Shown piece after piece: positions 22,753 to 34,500 of a stretch of 64,000 nt of DNA (position 1 is its first letter; every line of letters begins with the position of its first letter). The notes under the pieces were generated by a model. That model ran no database searches, was not told the origin of the DNA, and worked only from the letters and a program-made list of their open reading frames with translations. Source of the DNA: Daedaleopsis sinensis (lineage: Eukaryota > Basidiomycota > Agaricomycetes > Polyporales > Polyporaceae); NCBI GenBank assembly GCA_033807695.1, contig CM066309.1, positions 1,674,001 to 1,738,000 of the forward strand, written 5' to 3'. A program made the position numbers and the translations under genes.

Positions 22753-24074
22753 TCAGACAACCATGTGCTGGCTGGAACCGTGAGAAACATCAGCATCATC
22801 GAGACGAAGGCGCCTCATAGCAGTCGGAGGGGATGCTCCATCGTCTGAATCGTCATCATCGCTGCGCTTGTAACCAATCTTCCGTTTAACCTTCTTGGTT
22901 GGAGACACTGGAGCTCTGGCGATTGCCTCGATTGCAGCAATATTGTATTCCTGCAAAAGGAAGGAGTGAGGAGTCGGAGGAGTCTTGATAAAGGTGAGTA
23001 CACACAACTTCAGCCGTACGTTGGAGAAGACACATCGCACGAAGCTTGGGGATGAAGACGTAGTCGTTCCGAGCAACCCGGATGGCCTGGAAGCTGACCT
23101 GGACTTCAACCATGTTGCTTAGGTTGAAGAACTCCGGCTTATAGTGGTCAAACCGGGTCCTGAGGGATAGACGGAGGGATTGGTGACAAAGTGAGTCAGA
23201 CACGCCCTAGACAAGCAGGTGAAGGACTCACAGGCTGTTCTCAATATCATCAGCTCTGTTGATGGTACGGTTCCAGTACTCAACGTGGTTCTCCATGGTA
23301 TGGACCTCCGAACGAAGAAGAGGGCGCAAAACATTGAAGGGATCGACGATGTTCTCCAAGCCGTATTCCCTCTCCCCTTCAGCATCCTTGGCGGGTGTGA
23401 GGATGCGGTTAGAGAATGACAAGGTGAGGCTCTCCCCTCCATCGCAGCCTGGGGCCCAAGAACGAAGATGACCCCCCCGGCTACCTAGATACATCTTGAA
23501 TGCATGATACATCGCGCCCACACCTCGCACACCAGCATGGAACTGCTCAGAGGCCAGGCCAGTGAGCGTCACAGATTGTTTGAGGTCGATGAGCCGGTTG
23601 TGGTTCCTCGGAAGACTAGGGATAAAAATCAGGAATCTCAGGCAAGTTCAACAGGCACAGCAACAACGTACTGGTGTTGACGGATGGGCGGCAACGTAGC
23701 ACTCAACAAATACCCCTGCAAGTTCAGAACCACCTCTTCGATGTCTCCCACCCGCTTGGGCTCGGTGTAGATCAGAATCAACTGACGACCTCCTCGCTGC
23801 TCTCGGACTTGAGCAAACTTGGCGAAGTCGACATCCTGCAATGCAGGACTGGTAAGTATACTTCAGATATGGGAATGTATGAAGATGTACTCACCCCACC
23901 TATGCTTGCCAGTTCTCGGTATGCTGGACCGTCGTCCTGCTGCAAGGACTCCTTCATCTCCCGGTCAAGGATCATGCCTACGCACGTAATGACTCTTCTG
24001 AAAGGAGAGAGTTTGCAGGTAGGAGACGTACGATACTTGAGTGGATCTGCGCGAAGCTGAGCAAGATATGACAT
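22753..24074 (-). CDS. Protein of unknown function, 341 aa, 6 exons
   Basis: Exons 24074-24032, 23977-23895, 23835-23672, 23615-23232, 23159-23006 and 22950-22753 total 1026 nt in frame. The protein is soluble-looking, with a mixed alpha/beta first part and a basic/acidic tail (KKVKRKIGYKRSDDDDSDDG) that could be a nuclear localisation signal. No domain was recognised. It converges tail-to-tail with the TET/JBP gene (300 nt between stops) and is divergent from the 674-aa gene at 24870, so the latter two may share a control region. Splice choice at the first intron (TGCGTAG acceptor) is inferred from frame. Confidence 0.65.
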
Positions 24075-24688
24075 CGCTATAGGTTGGAGATGGAACTTGG
24101 CAAGGAAGTGAGAGAGTGACGGGGATGGGTTGTGGGGTAGAAGCTAGCCCCTTGCTCCGTTTCCTTGGTATATGTGACAGGATTTGCACAACAAACGTGA
24201 GTAGGGTCGGGGCCCGTTCCCGTCGCTCAGGTCAGCATTACTGTTCAGACACTGTTTCATGCCTGACATGCTGACGGTTTACATAGTTACGCGGCCGCTT
24301 GGCTCTGAACTTGCACCTGAATGGTCAGGCAGGCGTAGACCCCGTTCAGTTACCCGACTCGCTTAGTTGGGAAGATCGGTCGCTCCGTCTGCACGGGCAG
24401 CGTACTCTTCATGCCCTCTCATTCTCCACATCCCCTTTCCCCCCTGAACTTACTATGTACAGGCCTATACATACTGGAGATCCACCAATAAATCGAAGAA
24501 CTTACGCTGCAGCAAAGAGAAGAGGCTTGCAGGTCGTTGCAGCACATTTCATCAACTCATATCGGGTAGCGGAGTCTCGGGCAGACCACGCCCTCGCATA
24601 TTTTGAGGTCTGCACTAGCGGGTTGCCTACAGCTGCGCACTCCTGGCACCGCAGGTGGCTGGAGGTGTTCTGGGTCTTGGTGTTGGGT

Positions 24689-24696
24689 TATATAAG
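24689..24696 (+). promoter_or_regulatory. TATA box of the 674-aa gene
   Basis: TATATAAG lies 174 nt before the ATG at 24870, followed by a strongly CT-rich leader (about 24720-24869) ending CATCATGTCT. Confidence 0.55.
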
Positions 24697-24869
24697 CCCT
24701 GCATGACCTGCCGATCCCTCAGAGTCCATCCTTCTTGAACTCTACCTACACCATTTTCTGCATCCTCGCTCTCTGACCTCTCTTCTCATCTCATTTCCCT
24801 CCCCGTTGCTCGCTATACTTCCTCATCTCAACCCCCTTCTCGCTGCCTACTGCACCCTCTGCCTCCATC

Positions 24870-27741
24870 ATGTCTTCTCGTGCCGCTCGTACTCGCACTC
24901 CCTCTGGTCGGGCTGCTGCCACCAAGCCGGCTCCCACTAAGGCTACGCCCACCAAGCCTGTCAAGGCTACGCCTGCAAAGGCTGCCGCCAAGGCCGCTCC
25001 CACCAAGACTTCAAAGGCTGCTCCGAAGTCTACTCCTGCGTCCGTATTCATTTTTTGTGTCTATGTACCCTCATCCTTACAAAGGTTCCATAGGGCGAAG
25101 CCCGCACCTCGCGCATGTTCCGCTGGCAAGAAGCCCATCACGTACGTGTCTTATCTTTATAAACCTCTACCTCACTGACTTACATCTGCCACAGTCCTGA
25201 GATCATTGAAGATGAGGCTGAGGAGGTTGACGAGGAGGAGGCAACCAAGGAGGAGGAGGAGGACCACGGAGAAGAAGATAACACCGAGGAGAGGTCTGGT
25301 GTGGACATCACTTCGTATGTGCACTCTAAACTTGTCCTTTTTCTATATGCCAACATCTTTCAGGGACGATGATGTCAGCTATGTCTCTGTCGCCAGCGAA
25401 GATGACGAAGACTACCAGGAGGAGATCCAGGCTGTTGAGAAGGCTATCAAGAAGGTTGCTACTGGCCGCAAGCAGGTTGCTCGCAAGGCCTCCACTCCCG
25501 AGAGTCCTAAGATTCGGTAAGTGAATATCTTTGCACTCTGAGTCCTCTTCCGATGTCTATCTCCAGTCGCTCTCTCAAGAAGGGCGAGGTACCTGTTAGT
25601 CAAGAGAGCCCCTCCCCCAAGTATGTTCACATATCTCTGACCTGTCTGCGTCTGCATACTAACTACTCTACAGGAAGCCCAAGAATACTCTCACGAGGAA
25701 GCCCACTTTTGCTGTGGCACCTGCCAACACCCCCAGCAAGAAGTGTGCCAAAGAGTAAGTCTATAGCAGCCTCCTCTTCAACAGTGTACTAACCTCTGCT
25801 TATAGATCCTACTCTGACGAGGACTCTGAACAGGAGTGAGTCGGTCTACTTATGTTGCTCATTTTTGCCATCCTGACCACTCGATCTGTAGGGCGTCACC
25901 TGCCAAGAAGGTCAGAGAGGGGTAAGTGTCATGCCAGGTGTTACGCTGCTCATCTCTGACATTCTACTTAGAACTCCTCCTTCCAACGAGGACTCGGACA
26001 TTGAGATGGTCGAGTACGTGTCTACAGCTTATCTGTGTACTCTTCTTGGGCTGACCTATACTTTTTCAGGGATCCCACCCCCAAACGTAACCGCCGCGGC
26101 GTCCAGGTGGTGAACAAGGAGGTTCAGACCGTGCCTCCTCTTCCTCGTGGTAATGCTGCCGTTCGTGGAACTCCGAGGAAGGTCAAAGGCACTAAGGCTC
26201 CGAAGTGAGACTATGCGATGCATCCATCATTTTCTACTTCTAACTGCGGGCAATAGCTCTGCCGACGCTTTTTTCAATCCTTCTGATGTTGACCGCTCCT
26301 CCGACACGTAATGCCCCTCCCTTTACTTTACATGATTCTCTCTTCTCATATCCTTTACACTTTTCTTAGATATCGCCGCCAGTCGAAGTTGTTTACCGAT
26401 GCTTTGGATGAGTCTGCCGAGGGCAATGTCGCCCATGTTACGGAAGCGTATGTGTCACTTTTAATACACACCGCATGTCTCTATCTCAACGGGGTGCTTT
26501 CTCCAGGATGCAGGATGTCCACATCGAAGATAATCTTAACGAGGGTATCCTTGACTTTGAGACTCCTGGAGCGATGTGCGATCTCTTGAGAGAGTCTTAC
26601 AAGTCTCTTCCGGTTTTGCAGTGAGTGCGTGCAACTTTTGCTACGAATGTCATCTGAAAATGTCTGGTAGGCCATGCACGATAGATACTGGCAGCAACAT
26701 TATGAGTTCTGCCCTCCTTCAGGATCATATCATCGACGGTCCCTACGATGTACACCCCCAGTAAGTCGTTAATACCTCGGGGCTTTCCCATTCCTCACCT
26801 ATCCATAGAGCGCTGTTGGATCTTGTCACGTTCGGCCACAATAGCGCCATAGACGACCCCTTCGTTATCAACCCAGCTCGCACCAATCCTGCTCTGGCCA
26901 GGGCATACCAGTACCCTAACTGGAGGGGCTACTGCTTGGCTGCCAACATCAATAGCCTCAGTCCTCCCCATCTTATCTGCGCCTCTGTGGTTGTGTGCCT
27001 CGGATGTCACATCATCCAGGCCACGCAGATGTCCACAACCCCTGTTCGTATGATCAAGGAGTTCTTGGGGGTCCCCCTGCGAGGCGAACTGGAGTGTTCT
27101 ATTGCATTCTGCAGTACAGTCTTCGGTCGAGAGGTTCTTGGAGTCCAGAACTTTGGTGCTGGCATCGGGGAGAATCATCAAATTGGCCTAGTTTTCCGCA
27201 CATTCCCTGATACCCCCAACAAGCCCAACACAGGTATGTTTGCTACGCTATGTTGCAGTATACGTGTACTAACTGTATTGCACCCAGGACGGTCTCTGGG
27301 AGGCATGGGGGCTAGCCCTGCTATGCTCCGCAAGGCTCAGACTCCCAAGCATACCAAGGCAGGGGCACACTCTCTACTTGACATGCGCGACAAGACCAGC
27401 TGGAGCGCTGCCGAGAACTGTATGTCACTACTATATTTATACCGTCTTTAGTATCTAACCAGTTCTCAGTTGCTATCTGGGATGCTCCAGCGTACTTCAG
27501 TCTTGACAAAGACGAGGGGCTGCAGTACTTGCATGAGAATGTAGCCTCTCTCCCTTGTCTTGACCAGGACCTAGAGTTTGGCGACCTTGCCATTCTCTAT
27601 CACAGTGTCAGCACCTTCGACTACGCTGCCGGGGGGTCTTCCGGTGACAAGCCTCCTGCTTACAACGAGGCTGGCACGGTGTTGTCAATGAACTTGTATG
27701 GTGCAGCCCTTGTCGCCAAGTACGGTAGCAAGAGCATCTAG
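24870..27741 (+). CDS. Nuclear-looking protein with H1-like N-terminus, 674 aa, 17 exons
   Basis: Seventeen exons (first 24870-25039, last 27470-27741) sum to 2025 nt. Residues 1-60 are Ala/Lys/Pro/Thr-rich with KAT/KAA repeats, like a linker-histone tail. Residues 60-340 alternate acidic (EEEEDHGEED) and basic (PAKKVREG, PKRNRRG) blocks, each on its own small exon. The C-terminal 330 residues (from about 26400) form a compact region with aromatic and Gly-rich stretches and no recognised fold. The first 14 introns are all phase 2, and exons 2-14 are all multiples of three (48 to 153 nt, two of 30 nt). Exon 14 is 26671-26760. The architecture suggests a DNA- or chromatin-associated protein. 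It lies on the same strand as the TET/JBP gene and both carry phase-locked charged linkers, which hints at related function, but that is inference. Confidence 0.72.
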
Positions 27742-28540
27742 TTCTAGCTATAATTTCTTTGCTTTATCTTGCTCGTCTTCCCCTCTCCGCAGTATGTGTC
27801 TCAGTAGAGCTATGTATAACGTCTTCAACAGACGTTCTCTTATGGTATTTTGTGCTCTTCTTCTACACAGCTCGCCGTCTACCACATCTCTCCCCTCCCT
27901 ACGCATCTTCTTCTCTCACCGCCTCCGTAGTTGGTTAACGCACCATCCTGCTTGATGTATGGACTTTCTAGTCACCGCCATGTAACGTGTTCTTGAACAC
28001 GCTTTACTTATACCTGACAAAATAAAGCGATTCATCTGGCCTACCGGGGATCCCCGTAAGAGTCTTTATACCTGACAAAGTAACGAAGTTTGGAGATTTA
28101 TTCTTTGCTCACGAGAAACACGGTCACATGATTTATGAACATGCACGTGAGAGTTGGTTCGAGTTGAGTTTAACGCCGCTTCCTTAGACTTGAACTGCTT
28201 TCCACATCGTCAACTAGACCCATTCACTGCTCAATATGCCTCAGTACTCACAGAAACCCCTACCATCTTGGCTGTGGAAGAGCATTCTAATGCTCTTGAT
28301 CAGCAACGTGCTTGTAGTGTGCCGAGGAGCACCATACACCTCCGTGTCCAAACCAAACCCTATCAGATCTGTTATAGATGTTGAGGTTGATAACATTTCT
28401 TGTACGCATTCCATATACTCCAATCCAAGGGTCTTTGCTAACTTACTTCCCTAGTAATCTACTCTACATCTGTCCCTATACCCTGCCACTGTAACATTCT
28501 GCAGTGGTCTGGTTATGAATCATATAGCGCTTCTTGTGCT
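27742..28540. other. Intergenic; probable left flank of Helitron
   Basis: After the 27741 stop there is a candidate poly(A) signal (AATAAAG, about 28019-28025). TTATACCTGACAAA occurs twice, about 60 bp apart (about 28007 and 28066), around a palindromic CGGGGATCCCCG. A hairpin GTGTTC-TT-GAACAC lies near 27990. These may mark the 5' end of the Helitron. Frames at about 28150-28450 are short and not assigned. Confidence 0.4.
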
Positions 28541-31500
28541 TTGGGTTTTGCAGACGCCCCCTTGAAAAGTGCTGCGCCCCTTGTGGGCAGGGTTTTGGGA
28601 GGCACCCTCTTGGCAAGCACTCCCCAGTACACTCCGTTCAAAGTCTTTATGCCTAGCATGCAAGGAAAGCCTCTATATAATGCGTCTGAGTTTTTTGTTA
28701 ACAAATTTCACACCGTACGCAAGGCAATCTCGGTCATTAGAAGCAGAATACTTAAGAGCATACTTTACAAGCATGATGGTAGAGTGCTGTTGTTGAGAGA
28801 ACTTAGAGGTTATAGTACGTATCAACAGCATGCATTTACTAACAAGTTTCCCTCCAATGGCTTGGACAATCCCACTCTAAGCTGTTATGGGGGCGAACAT
28901 CCTCGGGCCCCAGTTGCAAAAAATAACAGAGGCAAAGGGACGATACGATCATGGTCTATGTCTGAATTATCACAGTACTCGGTGATTGGAGATGCCCAAA
29001 CCGATATGAACTATTGATTTCTATCTTACAACCCAAGACAAACTTTCAGTGATAACGCCAAAGTGATTGGAGTAGACCTTCCCATATCAACCCTGTGCTT
29101 GAGATTAAGCAAGCCTGTACTGCGGGACATCGCTTTGAAGCACGGCATATCTGACCTCAATAAGCATCATTCAAAGGAGCAAATTGTATCAGAACTCATG
29201 CGTCACAAATGTTCAGTGTGCCCTAGTTATATCGCTGTGTTTGAGGCGATTAGGGTACTGAAAACATCCACTGAGCGATCTGAGATGCATCGTCATCGAA
29301 AAGCTGCAGCACATGAGAAAGTAGCTTTCCCGCCGCCCCCTTTGACTCACCGGTTAGAAGAGAACATCGTCAAAGGATATGCTCAAGATGTTGCTATTGA
29401 CAATTTTCTAGAGTCTGCATGCTGTGCATGTGGGATGCTAAAACAACAGTCCGAACTTGAGAAAGTCTCCAATGTAGATATAGATCTCAGCCCACTAGTT
29501 CCGGATGGCCCGGTTACCAGACAGGAACGACTCTCAAGCAATGATCCTATCATTGAAATACCTGGCCCGGTACTGCTGCCCAACTGTACAGAGTTGTGTA
29601 CAAACTGTATAAAAGACCTCCGTCAAGGGAAAATGCCTGTTGACAGTCTTGCCAATGGCCTATGGTTGGGAGAGATACCACCTCAATTGAAAGACCTAAG
29701 TTGGACTGAGAAGATGCTTATTTCTCGAGTTAAGCATAATATATGTATAGTCAAAGTTCATGTCTCTGGGATGTCAAAAATGAAGGCGAACGTGGTCAGC
29801 CATTCCTTACCTATGCCAAAAATCTATAGAGTATTACCCCCTGCCCGTGGAGACTTGGATGATGTTTTGGCCTTTATGTATATTGGGCCCAACATACCTA
29901 CTCACAAAGAGTTCAAACGTACTCCAATGCTGGTACGTAGAAATAAGGTCAAGGAAGCACTAGAATGGCTGAAATTAAATCATTCTGACCATGCTGATTT
30001 AGACATCTCTTACTCAAACTTAAATGAGTATTCTGAGGACGAGCCCCCTGTCATCGTCAACTATACTCAAAGTATGGAGTCGAACAAAGACCCTGAAGCT
30101 ACTGCAGTCAATGATACCGAAGAAGATGAGGGGATAGAGGAAGGTGACTGCCCATTTGTAGTTCATGGACTCACCGGAACACAATTAAACAAACTTGCAG
30201 AATTACGCCCATATGAGATCACCGCACGTGCCGTTGAGCATTTTAAATCCAATGGGAAAGCCTTGGGGATAGGACAGGCAAAGGAACCGGAGAGCATCTA
30301 TGATAACCCTCAACTATACCCACAAATGTTTCCATGGTTGTTCCCTTACGGTCTCGGTGGCCTTAATAATATGTGCAGTCACGGGACCAAGACAGTTTCT
30401 GAGGAGAGACGTAAACAGCAGTTACTTATGTATCATGATAAACGTTTTCAGCTTGAGCCTCTGTTCCCTCTAGTAGCCCTCAACCATGAACAGATTAAGA
30501 AGTCTACCACTGGAGGATATATTCTTGCCGACCGGACAAAGTTCCAGGACATTGCTCGTCGCATATTGGGTATCAGTTTGCCTACATTGCGCGATATTGT
30601 TGAGAGGATGAAGTCAGGTCCAGTCAAAGCAGAGACTGAGGCAGAAAAAGAATGCTTTAAAGTACTCAATGACTTGGACCATGTGAACCATCATGTGCAA
30701 GGTTCCATTACCAGCAAAAAGTATATGAGGAACAAGATATGGTCTATGGTGTCATATTTAGGGGCACCTTCTTGGTTTATTACATTTGCTCCTGCAGATG
30801 TCAAACATCCACTCGCATTATATATGGCTGATACAAATCAGACATATGTACCCAAGTTTAGAACACAAGATGAGCGAATGCGGCTTATTGCCAACAACCC
30901 TGTGGCGGGGGCTCGATTCTTCAATGTAATGGTGCAACTATTTCTGAAACACGTTTTGGGTGAAGGACTTGATAGGCCGGGACTGTATGGCGATACTGCA
31001 GGGTACTATGGTACGGTAGAGCAGCAAGGCCGACTTACTCTACACTTACACATGCTAGTATGGATCAAAAATAGTCTGACTCCCCAAGAGATCCGAGAAC
31101 GCATCATGGATCCGGAATCGACTTTCCAGAAGGAAATGGTGGAGTATTTGGAGAGTGTACACAAGGGTGAATTTCTACAAGGAGATATGGAATCTGTAGG
31201 CGAGAGACTTGGGAATGCCAAAATGAAAAATCCATTCCGAGTACCTGCGACGGAAAGGTTACCTCAAGTACCTCCAGCACAATGTACTCATGCCAGCAGA
31301 GCAGATTGTGATGCTTGTAAAGTATATCATAAGTGGAGGTCAGAGTATGAGGATGAGATTGATGAAATCTTGTATGCTTCTAATGTTCACAAGTGTACTA
31401 CAAGAAACCGGAAAGACTATATATCTAAAGGTGGCCAGAATGGATTGCAAGAAGTGGATAACCGAGGTTGCACAGACCCTGTAACCAAAGTCTGTAAAGC

Positions 31501-34500
31501 ACGTTTCCCTCGAGACACTTTTACTGAAACTGCAGTAGATCCAGAATCAGGAGCCCTCATTATGAAGAAGGGAGAACCTTGGCTGAATACATTTACCCCC
31601 TCAGCCTCATATCTACTCCGATGCAATCATGATGTGACAAGTTTACTGTCTGGAACCGCCATAAAGTCAGTTATTGCTTATGTAGCTGACTATATCACTA
31701 AAACACCGTTAAAAACCCATGTTATGTTCCAATCTATCCAAAAGGTTTTTGAGAGAAATGTTGAGTTAATTGGGGGTGACCGCAGTTCCAAAGACAAAGC
31801 TCGATCGCTAGTCACTAAGATGGTCAATGCATTGACTGCAGCATCAGAGATAGGAGGTCCTATGGCTGCTATGTATCTACTGAAACATCCAGACCATTAC
31901 ACCGGTCACAAGTTCCGGGCATGCTTTTGGAGAGGATATGTGCTTGAGATTATGAGAGTTTGGGAGGATTCAAAGGACATATCACAAGAGGGTAGATTAA
32001 CAGTGGTTGTAGATTGTGAAAAGAGCGATATTGAAGGCCCAAAGCATATTGTGGCATTATCACCAGTCATTGACTATATGAATAGACCTATTGAGTTCGA
32101 ACACCTAAATGTATATGACTGGGTCAGGCGAAATCATAAGAGACCTATTCCCAAGCGTCGCAGAAGGACCATTTTCTTACAGGCAGATCCAAAGGATGCC
32201 TATGAATCTGATGAGTTTGAGGACAACTATCATGTAGACGAAGGAATTCCAAGAAATCTTGCAGCTGGCAATGTTGAGCAATTAGAAGGAGAGGAACCTG
32301 ACGTTGCTGGAAATAGCAATGATGAAATATCAGATGATGAAGAAACAACATGCTATGGTGGTGGTAAACCATTGCCTACCGTACCTGATGATGACTCTGA
32401 GGATGAGTTATTGCTCACATCGGAGACTAATGCCAAGGTTGAACGAGAAGTCCGCATTGCCATGGATAATCAAACCAAGGCCAAGACACCCTCATACTTT
32501 AACTTCTCAGCTAAACACCCACAGGCACGGACACATGAGGTTTGTTTACTTGATGAGAAGGAGTCCTTTGTACCAAACTTTATCGGTGGAGCAATACCTA
32601 GGCGAGATGCAGGAAGTAGAGAGGAGTATTGCATGACAATGTTAACTCTATTCAAACCTTGGAGGTCAGGTAGAGACTTGAGAATAAATGTTGAGACTTC
32701 ATGGAGTACTACTTTTGATAGTCATCAGTTCACAAAAAGGGAACAAGAAGTCATGAAATTCTTTCATATTAGATATGAGTGCAATGATGCAAGAGATGAC
32801 TTCTCCGCCCAACGTAAACAAGCGGAGAAAGGAGGTGCCAACCCAATGTATATGAGCAATGGTGACATGGATGAGATTGACACTCAAGCTGTTGTGTTTG
32901 ATCCCGCCCACAGGGAGGATGACATAGTGAATGCTGAAGATTGGGATCAAGACAGTACTGCAGAAATATTAAGAAAATCACGTATGGCGACCGCTGAGAA
33001 TGTTATGAAGATATCAGGCTGGATGGACCGCATGGATGCCACTTCGGAGGAGCAGAGATCTACACTGCCTAGGAGATTAAGGCCAGATAAGCCTTCTGCA
33101 GACTGGAAAACCCTGTTGGACAATCTAAGAAAAGATATCCTAGATGCGAGAGCTGCAGAAGCGAGCAACAAGAAAGACAATTCTGGGGACAGGTTACCTG
33201 AGAATGACACAGTAAATGACATAAAATTGGTGGATAAGCAGTACTTCTTGTCCAAAGAGTTTGAGGGCCGTGATCCACAAGCCAAGGAACTTATTGACAG
33301 TACAGTTGCTTCATTCAGTTTAAATGAGGAGCAAGAGAGAGCATTTCGTATTGTTGCCAACCATGCTGTACAATCTTGTGGTGAACACTTGAAGATGTAC
33401 TTGGGAGGTATGGCAGGGACAGGTAAATCACAAGTGATTAAAGCCCTATCTCATTTCTTTGCAGAGAGGCAGGAAAGCTATCGGTTTATGTGTCTAGCAC
33501 CAACTGGGTCAGCTGCAGCATTAATTGGTGGGTCAACCTACCACTCTATGCTTGGGTTCAGATCTAAAGACTCTACGGAATCTATAGCAGCGATTCATCA
33601 AGTTAGAGATCGACTAAGATTGGTGCAATATATATTTGTAGATGAGGTTAGCATGGTGGACTGTGGAAGTCTATATAAGATATGCGCAAAGATGTGCGCT
33701 GCAATACAAAATGATGGTGCACCCTTTGGAGGGATCAATATGATTTTTGCTGGTGATTTTGCTCAACTTCCTCCTGCCATGTGTGGGAAGGCGTTATATG
33801 CCCATGATGTAGGGCGGGTAATTCACCGCACCCATGATCACAACAAGCAAAAAGCATCTATTGGGAAAGCATTATGGCATCAGTTTACTACCGTAGTCAT
33901 TCTTAGACAGAATATGAGACAACGGTCTCAAACACCTGAGGATGCCAAGTTGCGGACAGCATTAGAGAATCTTAGGTACCGGGCATGTACTAAGGATGAC
34001 ATTCAACTACTGAAGTCTAGAGTTGCTGGTCGAGGTCCAAATAATCCTAAGCTAAATCAACCCAACTTCCGCAATGTCTCAGTTATTACTTCATGGAATT
34101 CTTATAGAGACAAGATCAATGAACTCGGATGCAAAAGGTTTGCTAGAGAGAATAGAACAGTTTTGAAGTCTTTCCATTCAATTGACAAACTTACTTCAGA
34201 GACTGACCCATCAGAGCTGACTAAAAAGGTTCGCGTCAAGCGGGTGAATCCCAAGAGAAAGAATAATATTGTCAATGAGAAACTTCAGGAGACCTTATGG
34301 GGGCTATCACATCATCTGACAGAGCATCATCCTGGCACACTGGAGCTTTGTGTTGGGATGCCCGTTATGATCAAAGTCAATGAAGCTACAGAATGTTGCG
34401 TTACTAATGGAGCAGAAGCAGTGGTGGTAGGGTGGACTACTAGACCTATCCCAAATACTGAGGATAAGCTTGCATTGGAGACCCTGTTTGTCAAGTTGAC

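Noticed and set aside
28541..29017. Idea that the AT-richer ORF before the Helitron is a mitochondrial insertion
   Set aside because: A+T is only slightly above 50 percent, far below fungal mitochondrial DNA, and the frame splices into the Helitron gene.
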